From positions 1,488,001-1,552,000 of the forward strand of contig NZ_VFMM01000001.1 in assembly GCF_006715085.1 (NCBI RefSeq): DNA of 64,000 nucleotides, in the 5' to 3' direction. The DNA comes from Kribbella jejuensis. Its GTDB lineage: Bacteria; Actinomycetota; Actinomycetes; Propionibacteriales; Kribbellaceae. Under the pieces are notes generated by a model. That model searched no databases and was not told the origin of the DNA. It saw only the letters and a program-made list of their open reading frames with translations. A program made the translations under genes and the position numbers. Shown one piece after another: positions 25,830 through 34,830 of this stretch; the stretch's first letter is position 1, and every line of letters starts with the position of its first letter.

Positions 25830-27002
25830 CGGCCGGGTCCGCTGATCAGGTACGCCGTACTTCGCCAGCCAGCTCGCCAGCTCCATGTTCGACACGCACC
25901 GGACGTCGGGCTGCTTGCACGTCTCCAGGACGAACTGCGTAAGCGCGTCGGAGTACACGCTGTTGTTCCAGTGGTTGAAGTGGTTGCCGAGGAACAACGG
26001 CGGGTTGCCGCTGGCGCGTGACTTGGCCAGCACGGCCCGGTACGTCGCGAGCACCTGCGCCTTCATCGCGGGCGCCTGTGCGATCGGGGCTTTCCGCGCT
26101 TGCGTCTGCGCGTACCAGAGGTTGTAGTCCATCGTGAGCGTCTTCTTCGAGGTACCGGCCAGCGTCACGGACTCGAGCGGGAAGTTCCACACGCCGTTCG
26201 CCCTCCGCGGCCAGGTGATGTACCCGGGTGCGGAGGCGTCGTACAGCATCCCGCGCTGCACCATCGCGAGCCGGTACGCGGCTCGGTTGCCCTCCAAGCA
26301 CGGTGTCCGCATGCCCTTCACGGTCGACGGGTCGAACGGCGGCGCGACCGTCTTGCCCGCGGCCAGCGACGGACCGGTCCGGACCATCCGGTCGAACGCG
26401 CTGAGCTCGGCGGTCCACTGGGCGATGGTCCAGCGGCCGATGCCGTTCGCGCCGCAGAAGTGGCCGTTGGCGTGCGTACCGATCTCGTGGCCCTCGGCGA
26501 TCGCGTCGCGGAGCACCTTCGTCCGGCCGAGGATGTTCGCGGTGTCGCCCCAGCCGATGTCGGACGCGCCGGGTTTCTGGTACGGCGGCTTGTAATCAGT
26601 GCGGTGGCTGCCCGGGTAGAGGTACGGGCCGGACAGGAAGAACGTCATCCGCGCGTTGACTTGCTTCGCGACGGCCCGCCAGTGCGCCCAGAGGCCGAGG
26701 TCGCCGGCACCGTCGAACGAGACGACGACGAACAGCGGCGGCTTGCCGTTGGCGAGTCGGCTCGGAAAAGAGCGGAGTACCGGAGCCGCCGCCGGCAGGT
26801 TGCCGTTCGGCGTGGGCGTGGGCGGTGACGGCTTCGGGGCCGTGGGCTTCGGCGACGGCTTGGGTGCGGTGGATTTCGGGGCGGTGGGTTTGGTGGTTTC
26901 GCTCGGCGTCGGAGCACCTTCCAGCGGTACGTCGGCACATCCGGCCAGGACCGCTGCGAGGAGCACCGCAACGGCCAGGAGGTTCACCCCAGGCCTCACC
27001 AC
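25824..27002 (-). CDS. Secreted polysaccharide-deacetylase-like lipoprotein
   Basis: About 392 aa if started at GTG 27002 or 26999, which puts a clean lipoprotein signal first (RPGVNLLAVAVLLAAVLAGC, Cys about residue 22). A Thr/Pro/Lys-rich linker follows (residues ~25-65), then a domain starting FVVVSFDGAGDLGLWAHW and containing GHEIGTHANGHFCG, a NodB/CE4-like metal motif (Asp; HxxxH). No catalytic assignment beyond probable envelope glycan deacetylase. In-frame ATG 27047 is less likely since it sits in the dedA terminator. Confidence 0.75.
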   Translation of the reverse strand: MVRPGVNLLAVAVLLAAVLAGCADVPLEGAPTPSETTKPTAPKSTAPKPSPKPTAPKPSPPTPTPNGNLPAAAPVLRSFPSRLANGKPPLFVVVSFDGAGDLGLWAHWRAVAKQVNARMTFFLSGPYLYPGSHRTDYKPPYQKPGASDIGWGDTANILGRTKVLRDAIAEGHEIGTHANGHFCGANGIGRWTIAQWTAELSAFDRMVRTGPSLAAGKTVAPPFDPSTVKGMRTPCLEGNRAAYRLAMVQRGMLYDASAPGYITWPRRANGVWNFPLESVTLAGTSKKTLTMDYNLWYAQTQARKAPIAQAPAMKAQVLATYRAVLAKSRASGNPPLFLGNHFNHWNNSVYSDALTQFVLETCKQPDVRCVSNMELASWLAKYGVPDQRTRPS

Positions 27003-27046
27003 TCGTCTACTGACGCACAGGAGCGGCGAAAGGTTGGGCCGGGACA

Positions 27047-27070
27047 CGCCCCGGCCGGGAAACCGGGGCG
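27047..27070 (-). terminator. Hairpin after the dedA gene
   Basis: CGCCCCGG / CCGGGGCG, 8-bp perfect stem with 8-nt loop, 8 bp beyond the DedA stop codon on the minus strand. No clear U-tract. Confidence 0.5.
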
Positions 27071-27077
27071 GTGATCG

Positions 27078-27707
27078 TTAGGCCGCCGTGACCTTCACCG
27101 TGCGGCGCCGGTTCACGATCCGGCGGGACGTCTCGAGCGCGAGACCGATCACCGCCGCCAGGCTGAGGCTGAAAACGAGCCCGAGCAGCTGGTCGTGCGC
27201 GAACGCGTCACCGCCAAGGTAGCCGAGCATCGCGACATAGGTGTACGCGATCGTGACGCCGAAGAACGTGAACACCAGGAACTTCTTGAACGAGTACCGG
27301 GTCGCGCCGGCCGTCAGCGTCGCGACCATCCGCGCGCCGGGGATGTAGCGGACCGTCATCAGGATCAGCCCGCCGCGTTTGTGCAGCGCGCCGGAGACCC
27401 GGTCGTAGATCTGCTGGCGGCGCTCCTGGCGCTTCATCCAGCGGTGCAGCGCCGGACCCGAGCCACGGCCCAGGAGGTAGCAGAACGACTCCCCGATCAC
27501 CGAACCCGCCATCGCGACCGCGATCACCAGCAGCAGGTTCTGATGGCCGGCGGCCGCGGCCATCCCGGCCGTGATCACCATGCCCTCGCTCGGCACCACC
27601 GGGAACACCGCATCCACCGCCGCGGCGACGAACAGGATCAGCAGCAGCCAATGCGAGGCCATCGCCGTGCTCAGCAGGTGTCGCGCGACCTCCATCAACT
27701 CCGTCAC
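27078..27707 (-). CDS. DedA-family membrane protein
   Basis: 209 aa with the DedA/SNARE-associated core: FPVVPSEGMVITAG near the N-terminus, GxxxGYLLGR-like ESFCYLLGRGSG, and the signature RYIPGARMVATLTAGATRYSFKKF. DedA proteins are thought to translocate lipids such as undecaprenyl phosphate or phosphatidylethanolamine and to need the proton motive force. Four to five TM helices; basic tail. Confidence 0.87.
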   Translation of the reverse strand: MTELMEVARHLLSTAMASHWLLLILFVAAAVDAVFPVVPSEGMVITAGMAAAAGHQNLLLVIAVAMAGSVIGESFCYLLGRGSGPALHRWMKRQERRQQIYDRVSGALHKRGGLILMTVRYIPGARMVATLTAGATRYSFKKFLVFTFFGVTIAYTYVAMLGYLGGDAFAHDQLLGLVFSLSLAAVIGLALETSRRIVNRRRTVKVTAA

Positions 27708-27814
27708 CCCGAAAGGATGCCATTGCCGGCCAAGAACGCCGCAATCCCACCGATGTCATTTCACCAGATGTTCAGAGCGGTACCCGCAGTCCGCGGATCG
27801 CATGCACCCGGGGG

Positions 27815-27846
27815 TTGACAGGACAGTTAACTAGTTGGTGAAGTAT
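27815..27846 (+). promoter_or_regulatory. Promoter/operator of the ArsR-SRPBCC operon
   Basis: TTGACA -35 (27815-27820) and an AACTAGTT palindrome (27829-27836) inside the spacer, with AAGTAT (27841-27846) as a loose -10 at 20-bp spacing. The GTG start is 4 bp downstream. A plausible autoregulatory ArsR site. Confidence 0.5.
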
Positions 27847-27850
27847 CAGC

Positions 27851-28168
27851 GTGCTGACGAGAACGTTCGGGGCGCTCGCGGATCCGACCAGGCTGGCGAT
27901 CGTAGGGCGGTTGAGTCGCGGTGCCGCAACGATGGGTGAACTTGCTGCGCCGCATGAGGTGACCTTGCCGGCAATCACCAAGCACGTCCGGGTGCTCGTC
28001 GACGCGGGTCTGGTGGCGCGGCGGCGGAGCGGGCGGACGGTGGTGTGCACTCTGCGACGCGAGGCGATCTCTGAGGTCGAGGAGTGGCTCGGCGACCTCA
28101 CGTCGTACTGGAACAACACCGTTGACCGGCTGGAAGAGCTCCTCCGAGAGGACGACGATGGACACTGA
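27851..28168 (+). CDS. ArsR-family HTH regulator
   Basis: 105 aa. Winged HTH (LADPTRLAIVGRLSRGAATMGELAAPHEVTLPAITKHVRVLVDAGLV) without Cys metal ligands, so it is probably not a metal sensor. These ArsR proteins typically partner an SRPBCC/AHSA1 protein; here the next gene overlaps by 11 bp. A second such pair lies at 43533-44326. Confidence 0.9.
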   Translation: MLTRTFGALADPTRLAIVGRLSRGAATMGELAAPHEVTLPAITKHVRVLVDAGLVARRRSGRTVVCTLRREAISEVEEWLGDLTSYWNNTVDRLEELLREDDDGH

Positions 28169-28571
28169 GATCCGGATCGAAAGGGTGCTCCCGGCAACGA
28201 TCACCCGGGTGTACGACGCGTGGACGCGGGCCGAGCTGCTCGCCCTGTGGTACTGCCCGAACCCGGACCTGCCGCTGAAGGTCGACGCGGACGTCCGCGA
28301 GGGCGGGTCGTACGTCGTCGAGATGGGCCCGCACGTGGTCCGCGGTACGTACCTCGAGGTCGTGCCGCCGACGCGGCTGGTGTTCAGCTGGCAGTGGGAC
28401 GGTACCGGCGACGCGCCGACCCGGGTGGAGGTCGAGCTGACCGAAGTACCGGAGGGCACCCGGATGCAGCTCAGCCACACCGGTTTCGCGACCGCCGAGG
28501 ACGCGGCGAACCACCGAACGAGCTGGGACCCGGAAATCCTTCGGCTGGTCGAGCTGCTCGGCGCTCGATAA
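28158..28571 (+). CDS. SRPBCC/AHSA1-domain protein
   Basis: 137 aa. START-like helix-grip fold (IERVLPATITRVYDAWTRAELLALWYCP ... TRLVFSWQWDG). Binds a hydrophobic ligand of unknown kind; probably the effector partner or target of ArsR. ATG 28158 overlaps the ArsR gene. Followed by a hairpin terminator. Confidence 0.87.
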   Translation: MDTEIRIERVLPATITRVYDAWTRAELLALWYCPNPDLPLKVDADVREGGSYVVEMGPHVVRGTYLEVVPPTRLVFSWQWDGTGDAPTRVEVELTEVPEGTRMQLSHTGFATAEDAANHRTSWDPEILRLVELLGAR

Positions 28572-28576
28572 TGGTC

Positions 28577-28602
28577 GAGCCCCGGGCGGCAACCCGGGGC
28601 TC
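28577..28602 (+). terminator. Hairpin between the SRPBCC gene and the DUF5302 gene
   Basis: Perfect 10-bp stem GAGCCCCGGG / CCCGGGGCTC with a 6-nt loop, 5 bp after the SRPBCC stop. Symmetrical, so it could serve both convergent transcripts; no U-tract. Confidence 0.75.
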
Positions 28603-28629
28603 AGGTGGATGGATGGACAGTGGCGGTCG

Positions 28630-28806
28630 TCAGCTGCCGGACTTGCGCCGGAACTGGCGCTTCTGCTTGTCGTTGTGCGCTTCGCCGACGCCCTGACCGC
28701 GCGTCCCACTGCCTGGGTGCGTGTGGTTGCCGGCGTTCTTCTTCTCGAGCGCTTCCCGGAACTTCTTCTGCAGATCGTCCGCCGGCTCGCTGGACTTCTC
28801 GCTCAT
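28630..28806 (-). CDS. DUF5302 family small protein
   Basis: 58 aa, too small for many gene finders. Sequence runs MSEKSSEPADDLQKKFREAL with a C-terminal basic tail (NDKQKRQFRRKSGS). The family is widespread in actinobacteria and unnamed. GGAGACGGT precedes the ATG at good spacing, and the frame ends before the hairpin terminator. Charged and probably disordered, cytoplasmic. Confident as a gene by family recognition and RBS; function unknown. Confidence 0.82.
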   Translation of the reverse strand: MSEKSSEPADDLQKKFREALEKKNAGNHTHPGSGTRGQGVGEAHNDKQKRQFRRKSGS

Positions 28807-28953
28807 ACCGTCTCCTTCAAACCGTAGGCGTACGGACCCACGCTAACCGAGGGTGAGCACCATCCGCGACCGAATACCGGTCTGTGGAAAACCTTCGAGC
28901 CGGAACGCCCCGCACTGTTAGGTTCGGCGTACCGCCGAGGGAGGGACACGGAC

Positions 28954-29604
28954 ATGCTGGTGAGCAACGAAGCGCTGCTCGGGATCGCGCTGGTCGAGCT
29001 GGGCCTGGTGATCGTGCCGGGGCCGAACATGATCTACCTGATCTCGCGCTCGATCGCCCAGGGCCGCCGCGCCGGCCTGATCTCGCTGGCCGGTGTCGGG
29101 GTCGGCTTCCTCACCTACTTGCTCGCGGCAAGCGCCGGGCTGGCCACGCTGTTCGCGCTGGTCCCGGAGATCTACCTGACGCTCAAGCTGGCCGGCGCGG
29201 CGTACCTGCTCTGGCTCGCCTGGCAGGCCTTCCGCCCAGGCGGTACGTCGGTGTTCGCCACCCAGGAGCTCGAACCGGACCGTCCGCGCAAGCTGTTCGG
29301 GATGGGCCTGCTCACCTGCCTGCTGAACCCGAAGATCGCCATCCTCTACATCTCGCTGCTCCCGCAGTTCCTCGATCCGTCCCGCGGTCACCTCGGTCTG
29401 CAGAGCCTGATCCTCGGCCTCGGCCAGCTGACCGTCGGCGTGGTGATGAACGCCGTCTTCGTGATCACCGCAGGCTCGGTCGCCGTGTTCCTGTCTCGCC
29501 GCCCGACCTGGATGCGCATCCACCGCTACCTGACCGGCACGGCACTCGCCGCCTTCGCTCTCCGCCTCGCCACCGACCGCGCCCGCCCACTCGCGACCCA
29601 CTGA
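28954..29604 (+). CDS. LysE/RhtB-family amino acid exporter
   Basis: 216 aa, six TM helices. N-terminal IVPGPNMIYLISRSIAQGRRAGLISLAGVGVG is the LysE-family signature, and the GLLTCLLNPKIAILYISLLPQF segment is the usual mid-protein motif. Exports amino acids or homoserine lactone-like compounds. GGGAGGGAC RBS 9 nt upstream. Confidence 0.88.
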   Translation: MLVSNEALLGIALVELGLVIVPGPNMIYLISRSIAQGRRAGLISLAGVGVGFLTYLLAASAGLATLFALVPEIYLTLKLAGAAYLLWLAWQAFRPGGTSVFATQELEPDRPRKLFGMGLLTCLLNPKIAILYISLLPQFLDPSRGHLGLQSLILGLGQLTVGVVMNAVFVITAGSVAVFLSRRPTWMRIHRYLTGTALAAFALRLATDRARPLATH

Positions 29605-29659
29605 AGTGCTGGTCTAAATCGTGTGCGGTGGCGGCTGAGGGGCCGGGATACTGCTGGGC

Positions 29660-30550
29660 GTGATGCACGAAGGACAACTGGACGTGACGGTCGAGCTGGT
29701 CGAAGCCCTCGTCAAGGAGCAGTTCCCGGAGTGGAGCGAGCTCGCGGTCCGCGCCGTGGGGTCGCACGGCACGGTGAACGCGGTCTTCCGGATCGGCGAC
29801 GACCTCACCGCGCGGCTGCCGATCCAGCCCGGCGATCCCGCGGCGGTCCGGAAGGAGCTCGAGGACGAGGCGGACGCGGCGCGCCGGTTGCGCGCGATGT
29901 CGCCGTACCCGACGCCGGAGCCGGTCGCGCTCGGCGCACCGGGCTCGGGTTACCCGCTGCCGTGGGCGGTGCAGACCTGGATCGACGGGACGATTGCGTA
30001 CGACGCCGACGTCGCGGGGTCTGAGGCCTTCGCCGAGGATCTCGCGCGGTTCGTGCTCGCGCTGCGGGCGCAGCCGACCGAGGGCCGGACGTTCAACGGG
30101 CAGTGGCGCGGCGGCTTGCTGACGTCGCAGGACGAGTGGGTCGCGGAGTGCCTGGAGCGCAGCCGCGGGATGATCGACGTGGACGCGCTCACCCGATTGT
30201 GGTCCGAGCTGCGGACGACGGCGCGGACCGAGCCGGACGCCTGGACGCATCGCGACCTGATGCCGGGCAACCTACTCGTCAAGGACGGCCGGCTGTCCGG
30301 CGTGATCGACGTCGGCATGTTCACGGTGTCGGATCCCGCGATGGACCTGCAGCCGGCGTGGAACCTGTTCGATTCGACCGCGCGGACGGCCTTCCGTGCG
30401 GCGGTCGGCAGCGACGACGCCGAGTGGCGGCGCGGGATGGGCTGGTCGTTCGCGCAGGCGATCGGCTGCCTCTGGTACTACGTCGAAACCAACCCGGTCA
30501 TGTCCCGCACCGCGCACGACACGTTGACCGCGTTGCTCAAAGCTTCCTAG
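29660..30550 (+). CDS. APH-family phosphotransferase, macrolide-kinase-like
   Basis: 296 aa. N-terminal lobe AVGSHGTVNAVFRIGDDLTARLP; catalytic loop THRDLMPGNLLV (HRD rather than HGD) and metal motif GVIDVGMF. The layout resembles macrolide 2'-phosphotransferase-like and choline-kinase-like actinobacterial proteins; it may detoxify an antibiotic, but the substrate is unknown. GATACT (29647-29652) lies 7 nt before GTG 29660, pointing to a leaderless start; ATG 29663 is next. Ends overlap the convergent methyltransferase by 14 bp. Confidence 0.75.
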   Translation: MMHEGQLDVTVELVEALVKEQFPEWSELAVRAVGSHGTVNAVFRIGDDLTARLPIQPGDPAAVRKELEDEADAARRLRAMSPYPTPEPVALGAPGSGYPLPWAVQTWIDGTIAYDADVAGSEAFAEDLARFVLALRAQPTEGRTFNGQWRGGLLTSQDEWVAECLERSRGMIDVDALTRLWSELRTTARTEPDAWTHRDLMPGNLLVKDGRLSGVIDVGMFTVSDPAMDLQPAWNLFDSTARTAFRAAVGSDDAEWRRGMGWSFAQAIGCLWYYVETNPVMSRTAHDTLTALLKAS

Positions 30551-31259
30551 CCACGAACACGTACTCCTTGCCCGGCCGATCGGGAGCGCCACGTACGTCG
30601 TCGACCGCGAATCCCGCCGCGGTCAACGACTGCTCGACCTCGTCCCGCTCCCGGAACCACAGCGTCGAATCCGACGTCAGCACGGCGCCGTCGGAGGAGA
30701 AGATGTAGGTGGCGCGGAATGTGACGTACGGCAGCTGTACCGCGACCAGCTCGGTCCAGACCTCGACCGTCTCGTCGCCGAGCTGCCGGACCTGATGCGT
30801 GTGCTCGCGCGTCCACTCCTCCCACGCGCGCCGCGCCGGGATCCTGGTCTCGAACACGAACCGTCCACCGGGCTCGAGTGCCGCATGCACCCCGCGGACA
30901 GTCGCCGCCCACTCATCGGCCGTGAGGAACACCTGCGCGACGTTCCCTGTCATCAACGCGAGTTCGACCTGCATCGGCGGCAGCGTCGTCGCGTCGCCGT
31001 GGATCCACCGGACCCGATCCGCAAACTTCTTGCCTCGAGCAACCTCCAGCGACGCCGCGGCCGGATCCACCCCGGTCACCTGCACGCCGGCGCTCGCGAG
31101 CAGGCAGGTCAACTCCCCCGTACCGCATCCGACGTCGAGCACCCGCTCGGCACCGAACTCGCGCACGATCGCCGCGTAGTGCTCCAGATCCCCTCGATCC
31201 GGATCCAGCGCGTCATACACCGCCGCCAACCGAGGCACCCCGAACAAGGCATCAACCAT
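30537..31259 (-). CDS. Class I SAM-dependent methyltransferase
   Basis: 240 aa. Motif I ERVLDVGCGTGELTCLLA, motif II-like GVDPAAASLEVAR and LALMTGNVAQVF define a Rossmann methyltransferase. No substrate evident. ATG 31259 has TAGCGT 7 nt upstream (31267-31272 on the plus strand), suggesting its own leaderless promoter despite following the ABC exporter genes. Confidence 0.85.
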   Translation of the reverse strand: MVDALFGVPRLAAVYDALDPDRGDLEHYAAIVREFGAERVLDVGCGTGELTCLLASAGVQVTGVDPAAASLEVARGKKFADRVRWIHGDATTLPPMQVELALMTGNVAQVFLTADEWAATVRGVHAALEPGGRFVFETRIPARRAWEEWTREHTHQVRQLGDETVEVWTELVAVQLPYVTFRATYIFSSDGAVLTSDSTLWFRERDEVEQSLTAAGFAVDDVRGAPDRPGKEYVFVARKL

Positions 31260-31302
31260 GCCCGCGACGCTAACGCTGATCACTGCGCCCAGCGAATGGA
31301 TT

Positions 31303-32082
31303 TCACGACGTCGCCCCGCTGTAACGCCGGAGCCCGGCATGCCAGGTGAGAACCGCCAGGCTCGCCGCACCACCCGCGGCAGCTACTCCGGCGATCAGCA
31401 CCCCTGCCTGGGGTCCACGGAGTAGTGCGGTGGACGGGACGCTGGCGATCAATGCCATCGGGAAGACGTACGTGAGGAGAATCCGCAGTGGGCGGGCGAA
31501 GACGTCGGTCGGATAGCGGCCGAGTTGCCAGGCCGAGTGGTAGAAGACATCCAACTGCAGCTTCGGCGCCCAGAACGCCAGGCAGGCCAGCAAGACGCTC
31601 AACGCCCACGTCACCACGATTCCGGCGATGACGAGCAGCAGCCAACTCGCCAACCCGCCGACCGTCGGCACGTGATCCGCGATTCCCCAGCCGAGTACGC
31701 CGAGGCCGAGTACGACCTGGATCAGCTGCAAGGGCGACGACAACGACAGGCTGGCCAGGAACAAGCTCGATGCCGGCTGCAACAAGTACGCGTCGAGTTT
31801 CCCGTTCCGGATGCCGGTTTCCGGGAACCACGACAGGTTCGGATCGATGAATGTCGACCGCAACCCGGTGATCAACTGGTACGTCCCGATCAGCACCAGG
31901 AACTGCGCCTTCGACCAGCCGGCGAGCGTGTCCGCCCGGGTGAACACGATCAGTACAGCCGCGATCGCCGTACCCAGACCCGTGAACGCCAGCAGGACGT
32001 CGAAGACCAGGTTGACGCGGAACGCGATACTCCGGCGCAGCGACATCGAGAAGCCCGCGCCCAACAATCGCAGCAGCTTCAC
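31303..32082 (-). CDS. ABC-2 type permease, second subunit (ABC2_membrane_6 type)
   Basis: 259 aa, six TM helices, with the recognisable DPNLSWFPETGIRNGKLDAYLLQPASSLF cytoplasmic loop of the DUF990/ABC2_membrane_6 family. GTG start overlaps the upstream permease stop (GTGA). Forms a heterodimeric membrane unit with the product of 32079-32834, energised by the ATPase. Cargo unknown, perhaps a peptide or lipid. Confidence 0.85.
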   Translation of the reverse strand: MKLLRLLGAGFSMSLRRSIAFRVNLVFDVLLAFTGLGTAIAAVLIVFTRADTLAGWSKAQFLVLIGTYQLITGLRSTFIDPNLSWFPETGIRNGKLDAYLLQPASSLFLASLSLSSPLQLIQVVLGLGVLGWGIADHVPTVGGLASWLLLVIAGIVVTWALSVLLACLAFWAPKLQLDVFYHSAWQLGRYPTDVFARPLRILLTYVFPMALIASVPSTALLRGPQAGVLIAGVAAAGGAASLAVLTWHAGLRRYSGATS

Positions 32083-32834
32083 GATCCCACCGCCGTGTAC
32101 CGCCGTACGCCGGCCCGCCACAGCACCACGACCACGCCCACCAGGACCACCACCCAGCTCAGCTGATACCCGATCGATCCGCCCACCTGCGTTCCCGCGG
32201 CGACCGAGGCCGGCAGCCCGTGCATGCCGTAGAACGGCAACACCTCCGCGACCCGTCGCCAGCCGTCCGGCAGTACGCCGATCGGTGCCGCCGTACCGCC
32301 GAGCAGGAACATCACCTGCCCACCGAAACCGACCACCGCATGCACCCGATCGGTCCAGAAGGCCGTCAGCGACAACAAGAACGTCCACAGGAAAACAAGG
32401 GCCGCCGCAAGCACGAGGTACGGAACCGAACGCACCACCGCCGGCCAGTCGAACCCGACCCGCAACGAGACAGCGGTGAGCAGCACGATCGGTGCCCCGA
32501 GCAACGTCAGCCAGGCACGGATCGCCAGGTTCGTACCGATCACGCCGAGCACGACGGGTTGCGGACGGAGCAGCTCGTGGCTCAACGTACCGTTGTAGAT
32601 CGTCTCCGAGAACGTGTGCTGCTCGAACGACTCGGTCATCAACGTGACCAGGATGACCGCGACGTAGTACCGCCCGACCGCGGGGTCGTCCGGATACACC
32701 GCCGACCAAACGAACAACCCGATCAGCGGCGCGACCACTGCCTGCACCACGAGCGTCAGCAGGAACGACCACGCGCCGGACCACTCCAGCACCTCCTGGC
32801 GCAGCCTGAAGCCGAGCAGTACGGCGGTCCTCAT
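32079..32834 (-). CDS. ABC-2 type permease, first subunit
   Basis: 251 aa, six TM helices with the family loop FSETIYNGTLSHELLRPQP and exit motif LPFYGMHGLPASV. ATG has GGGAGGG upstream and overlaps the ATPase stop by 4 bp, so ATPase and both permeases are translationally coupled. Confidence 0.85.
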   Translation of the reverse strand: MRTAVLLGFRLRQEVLEWSGAWSFLLTLVVQAVVAPLIGLFVWSAVYPDDPAVGRYYVAVILVTLMTESFEQHTFSETIYNGTLSHELLRPQPVVLGVIGTNLAIRAWLTLLGAPIVLLTAVSLRVGFDWPAVVRSVPYLVLAAALVFLWTFLLSLTAFWTDRVHAVVGFGGQVMFLLGGTAAPIGVLPDGWRRVAEVLPFYGMHGLPASVAAGTQVGGSIGYQLSWVVVLVGVVVVLWRAGVRRYTAVGS

Positions 32835-33799
32835 CGCAGACCCTCCCGGTACGCCTGGTCGATGACCTTCTCCAGCGGCGGCTCCTCGATGGCGAGATCC
32901 ACGACGTCCATCGCCTGCAGCACGCGGCCCGTCGTGCCGGCGACGTCGTCCCGCGGCACCCGCAGTACCCACTGTCCGTCCGCCTTCTCGACCACCTCGC
33001 CGAACCCGGACGGATCGCCCGGCGTCGAGATCCGGATCAGCTTGTACGGCGACAATCGCGCGGACAGTTCCGCGAGCGGGCCGTCGTACTGCACCTTGCC
33101 CTTGTCGATCAGGATCAGCCGCGGGCAGAGCGAGGCGACGTCGGCCATGTAGTGGCTGGTCAGCAGTACCGTCGCGCCGGTCTGCTCGACGTACTCCTGG
33201 ACGAACTCACGGATCAGGCTCGCGGCGCTGACATCGAGCCCGATCGTCGGCTCGTCGAGGAACAGCACCTCCGGGCGGTAGATCAGCGCCATCGCGAGAC
33301 CGACCCGCATCCGTTCGCCGAGGCTGAGCGCGCGGAGCTGGCGCTCGATCAGCGGCTCGAGGTCGAGCAGCGCCTCGAGTTCGGCGAGGGTACTGCGGAA
33401 CGCCGGGCGCGGGATCTCGTACAGCAGCCGCTGGTACTCCAGCGAGTCCATCACGGTCAGCTCCTGCGAACCGCCGACGGGCTGGCTGCCGCGGACGAAC
33501 GCGATCCGCTTCAGGAACGGCGACCGGCGCTGCCACGGGACCGAATCGAGGACGCGGACACCTCCGGCGGTCGGGTAGAGGATGCCGGACAGGATCTTCA
33601 TCGTCGTGGTCTTGCCGGCGCCGTTCGGCCCGATGAACCCGGCCACCTCGCCGCGGGCGATCGTGAACGACACGTCGTCGAGCGCCTGGACGGTCTTGTA
33701 CTCGCGGCGCACCAGCGAACGGAAGGCCGCTCGCAGCCCGCCTTTGCGGACCGGGGCGCGGTAGGACATCGAGAGGTTTTCCACCTCGACTGCAGTCAT
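32831..33799 (-). CDS. ABC transporter ATP-binding protein (exporter)
   Basis: 322 aa. Walker A GPNGAGKTTT, signature ALSLGERMRVGLAMALIYRP (LSxGE variant of LSGGQ), Walker B VLFLDEPTIGLD, switch TSHYM. The N-terminal YKTVQALDDVSF and long C-terminal extension place it with the NatA/DUF990-linked exporters. First gene of a three-gene operon; divergent, with a 62-bp gap, from a WYL regulator that may control it. Confidence 0.92.
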   Translation of the reverse strand: MTAVEVENLSMSYRAPVRKGGLRAAFRSLVRREYKTVQALDDVSFTIARGEVAGFIGPNGAGKTTTMKILSGILYPTAGGVRVLDSVPWQRRSPFLKRIAFVRGSQPVGGSQELTVMDSLEYQRLLYEIPRPAFRSTLAELEALLDLEPLIERQLRALSLGERMRVGLAMALIYRPEVLFLDEPTIGLDVSAASLIREFVQEYVEQTGATVLLTSHYMADVASLCPRLILIDKGKVQYDGPLAELSARLSPYKLIRISTPGDPSGFGEVVEKADGQWVLRVPRDDVAGTTGRVLQAMDVVDLAIEEPPLEKVIDQAYREGLR

Positions 33800-33861
33800 G
33801 ACGCCGACCGTAGAAAGAAAAGACGCCCATCCCTGGCTTATTTTCCTGCGATACTCGGACG

Positions 33862-34830
33862 ATGCGCGCGGAACGCCTCCTCCGGCTGCTGCTGCACCTG
33901 CAGACGCGCGGTCAGACGACGGTTGATCAGCTCTCCCAGGCGATGGACGTCTCACCGCGGACGATCCAGCGCGATCTCGAGGTGCTGAGCCTGGCCGGCG
34001 TACCGGTGTACTCGATCCGCGGGCGCGGTGGTGGATGGGCGCTGCTGCCCGGGTACCGCACCCGGCTGACCGGGCTGACGCCGTCCGAGGTGATGTCGGT
34101 GTTCGTCGGCGCGACCGCCCACGTACTGGCCGACCTCGGCCTCGACGCCTCCAGCGAACAGGCCGTCAGCAAGCTGATCGCGGCCCTGCCCGAGAACACC
34201 CGCCGCGAGGCGGAGTACGCCCGCCAACGTGTCCTGATCGACCACGCCGGCTGGGACGACCGCCGCGAGACACCGCACTGGCTGGACCTCTGCCGGCAAG
34301 CCGTCTGGGAAGAACGCCGACTAGCCATCACCTACAGCGAACCACCGGACCCTGCGCCGTGCACCCCCGACGCCGGGCGCGGTCCGTTCGCGGTGTCTCC
34401 GCTCGGGTTGGTCGCGAAGGCGCGTACGTGGTACCTGGTCGCCGCCCGCACCGACGGCCGCCTACGTACCTACCGCCTCTCGCGCCTCACGTCGGCCGAG
34501 CTCACCACCGACCCGTTCACCAGACCGCGCGACTTCGACCTCGCCACCTACTGGGCGCAGTCGCAGCGCGAGTTCCACGCCTCCCGCCCGTCCTACCCGA
34601 TCGTCCTCAAGGTCCGCGACCACGCCGTCCGCCGCTTCCGCCCGATCGAGCCGATGGTCCCCGCCGGCGACGGCTGGTGGATCCTCCACGCCGACCTGGA
34701 GAACCCCCACGAAGCCCGAGCCGCCGTACTGGCCCAAGCCGGCGCCGCCCAGGTGCTCGCCCCACCTGAACTCATCGCCCTGATCCACGAAGCCGCCATA
34801 CAGCTCGCGAACCAGCACTGTCAGCGCTGA
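33862..34830 (+). CDS. YafY-type HTH/WYL-domain transcriptional regulator
   Basis: 322 aa. N-terminal HTH_11 (RLLRLLLHLQTRGQTTVDQLSQAMDVSPRTIQRDLEVLSLAGVPV), central WYL domain (PLGLVAKARTWYLVAARTDG with the WYL triad) and WCX C-terminal region. WYL domains sense nucleotide or other ligands. GATACT (33850-33855) stands exactly 6 nt before ATG 33862: leaderless. Its location opposite the ABC exporter suggests it regulates that operon. The coding strand turns C-rich near the 3' end. Confidence 0.9.
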   Translation: MRAERLLRLLLHLQTRGQTTVDQLSQAMDVSPRTIQRDLEVLSLAGVPVYSIRGRGGGWALLPGYRTRLTGLTPSEVMSVFVGATAHVLADLGLDASSEQAVSKLIAALPENTRREAEYARQRVLIDHAGWDDRRETPHWLDLCRQAVWEERRLAITYSEPPDPAPCTPDAGRGPFAVSPLGLVAKARTWYLVAARTDGRLRTYRLSRLTSAELTTDPFTRPRDFDLATYWAQSQREFHASRPSYPIVLKVRDHAVRRFRPIEPMVPAGDGWWILHADLENPHEARAAVLAQAGAAQVLAPPELIALIHEAAIQLANQHCQR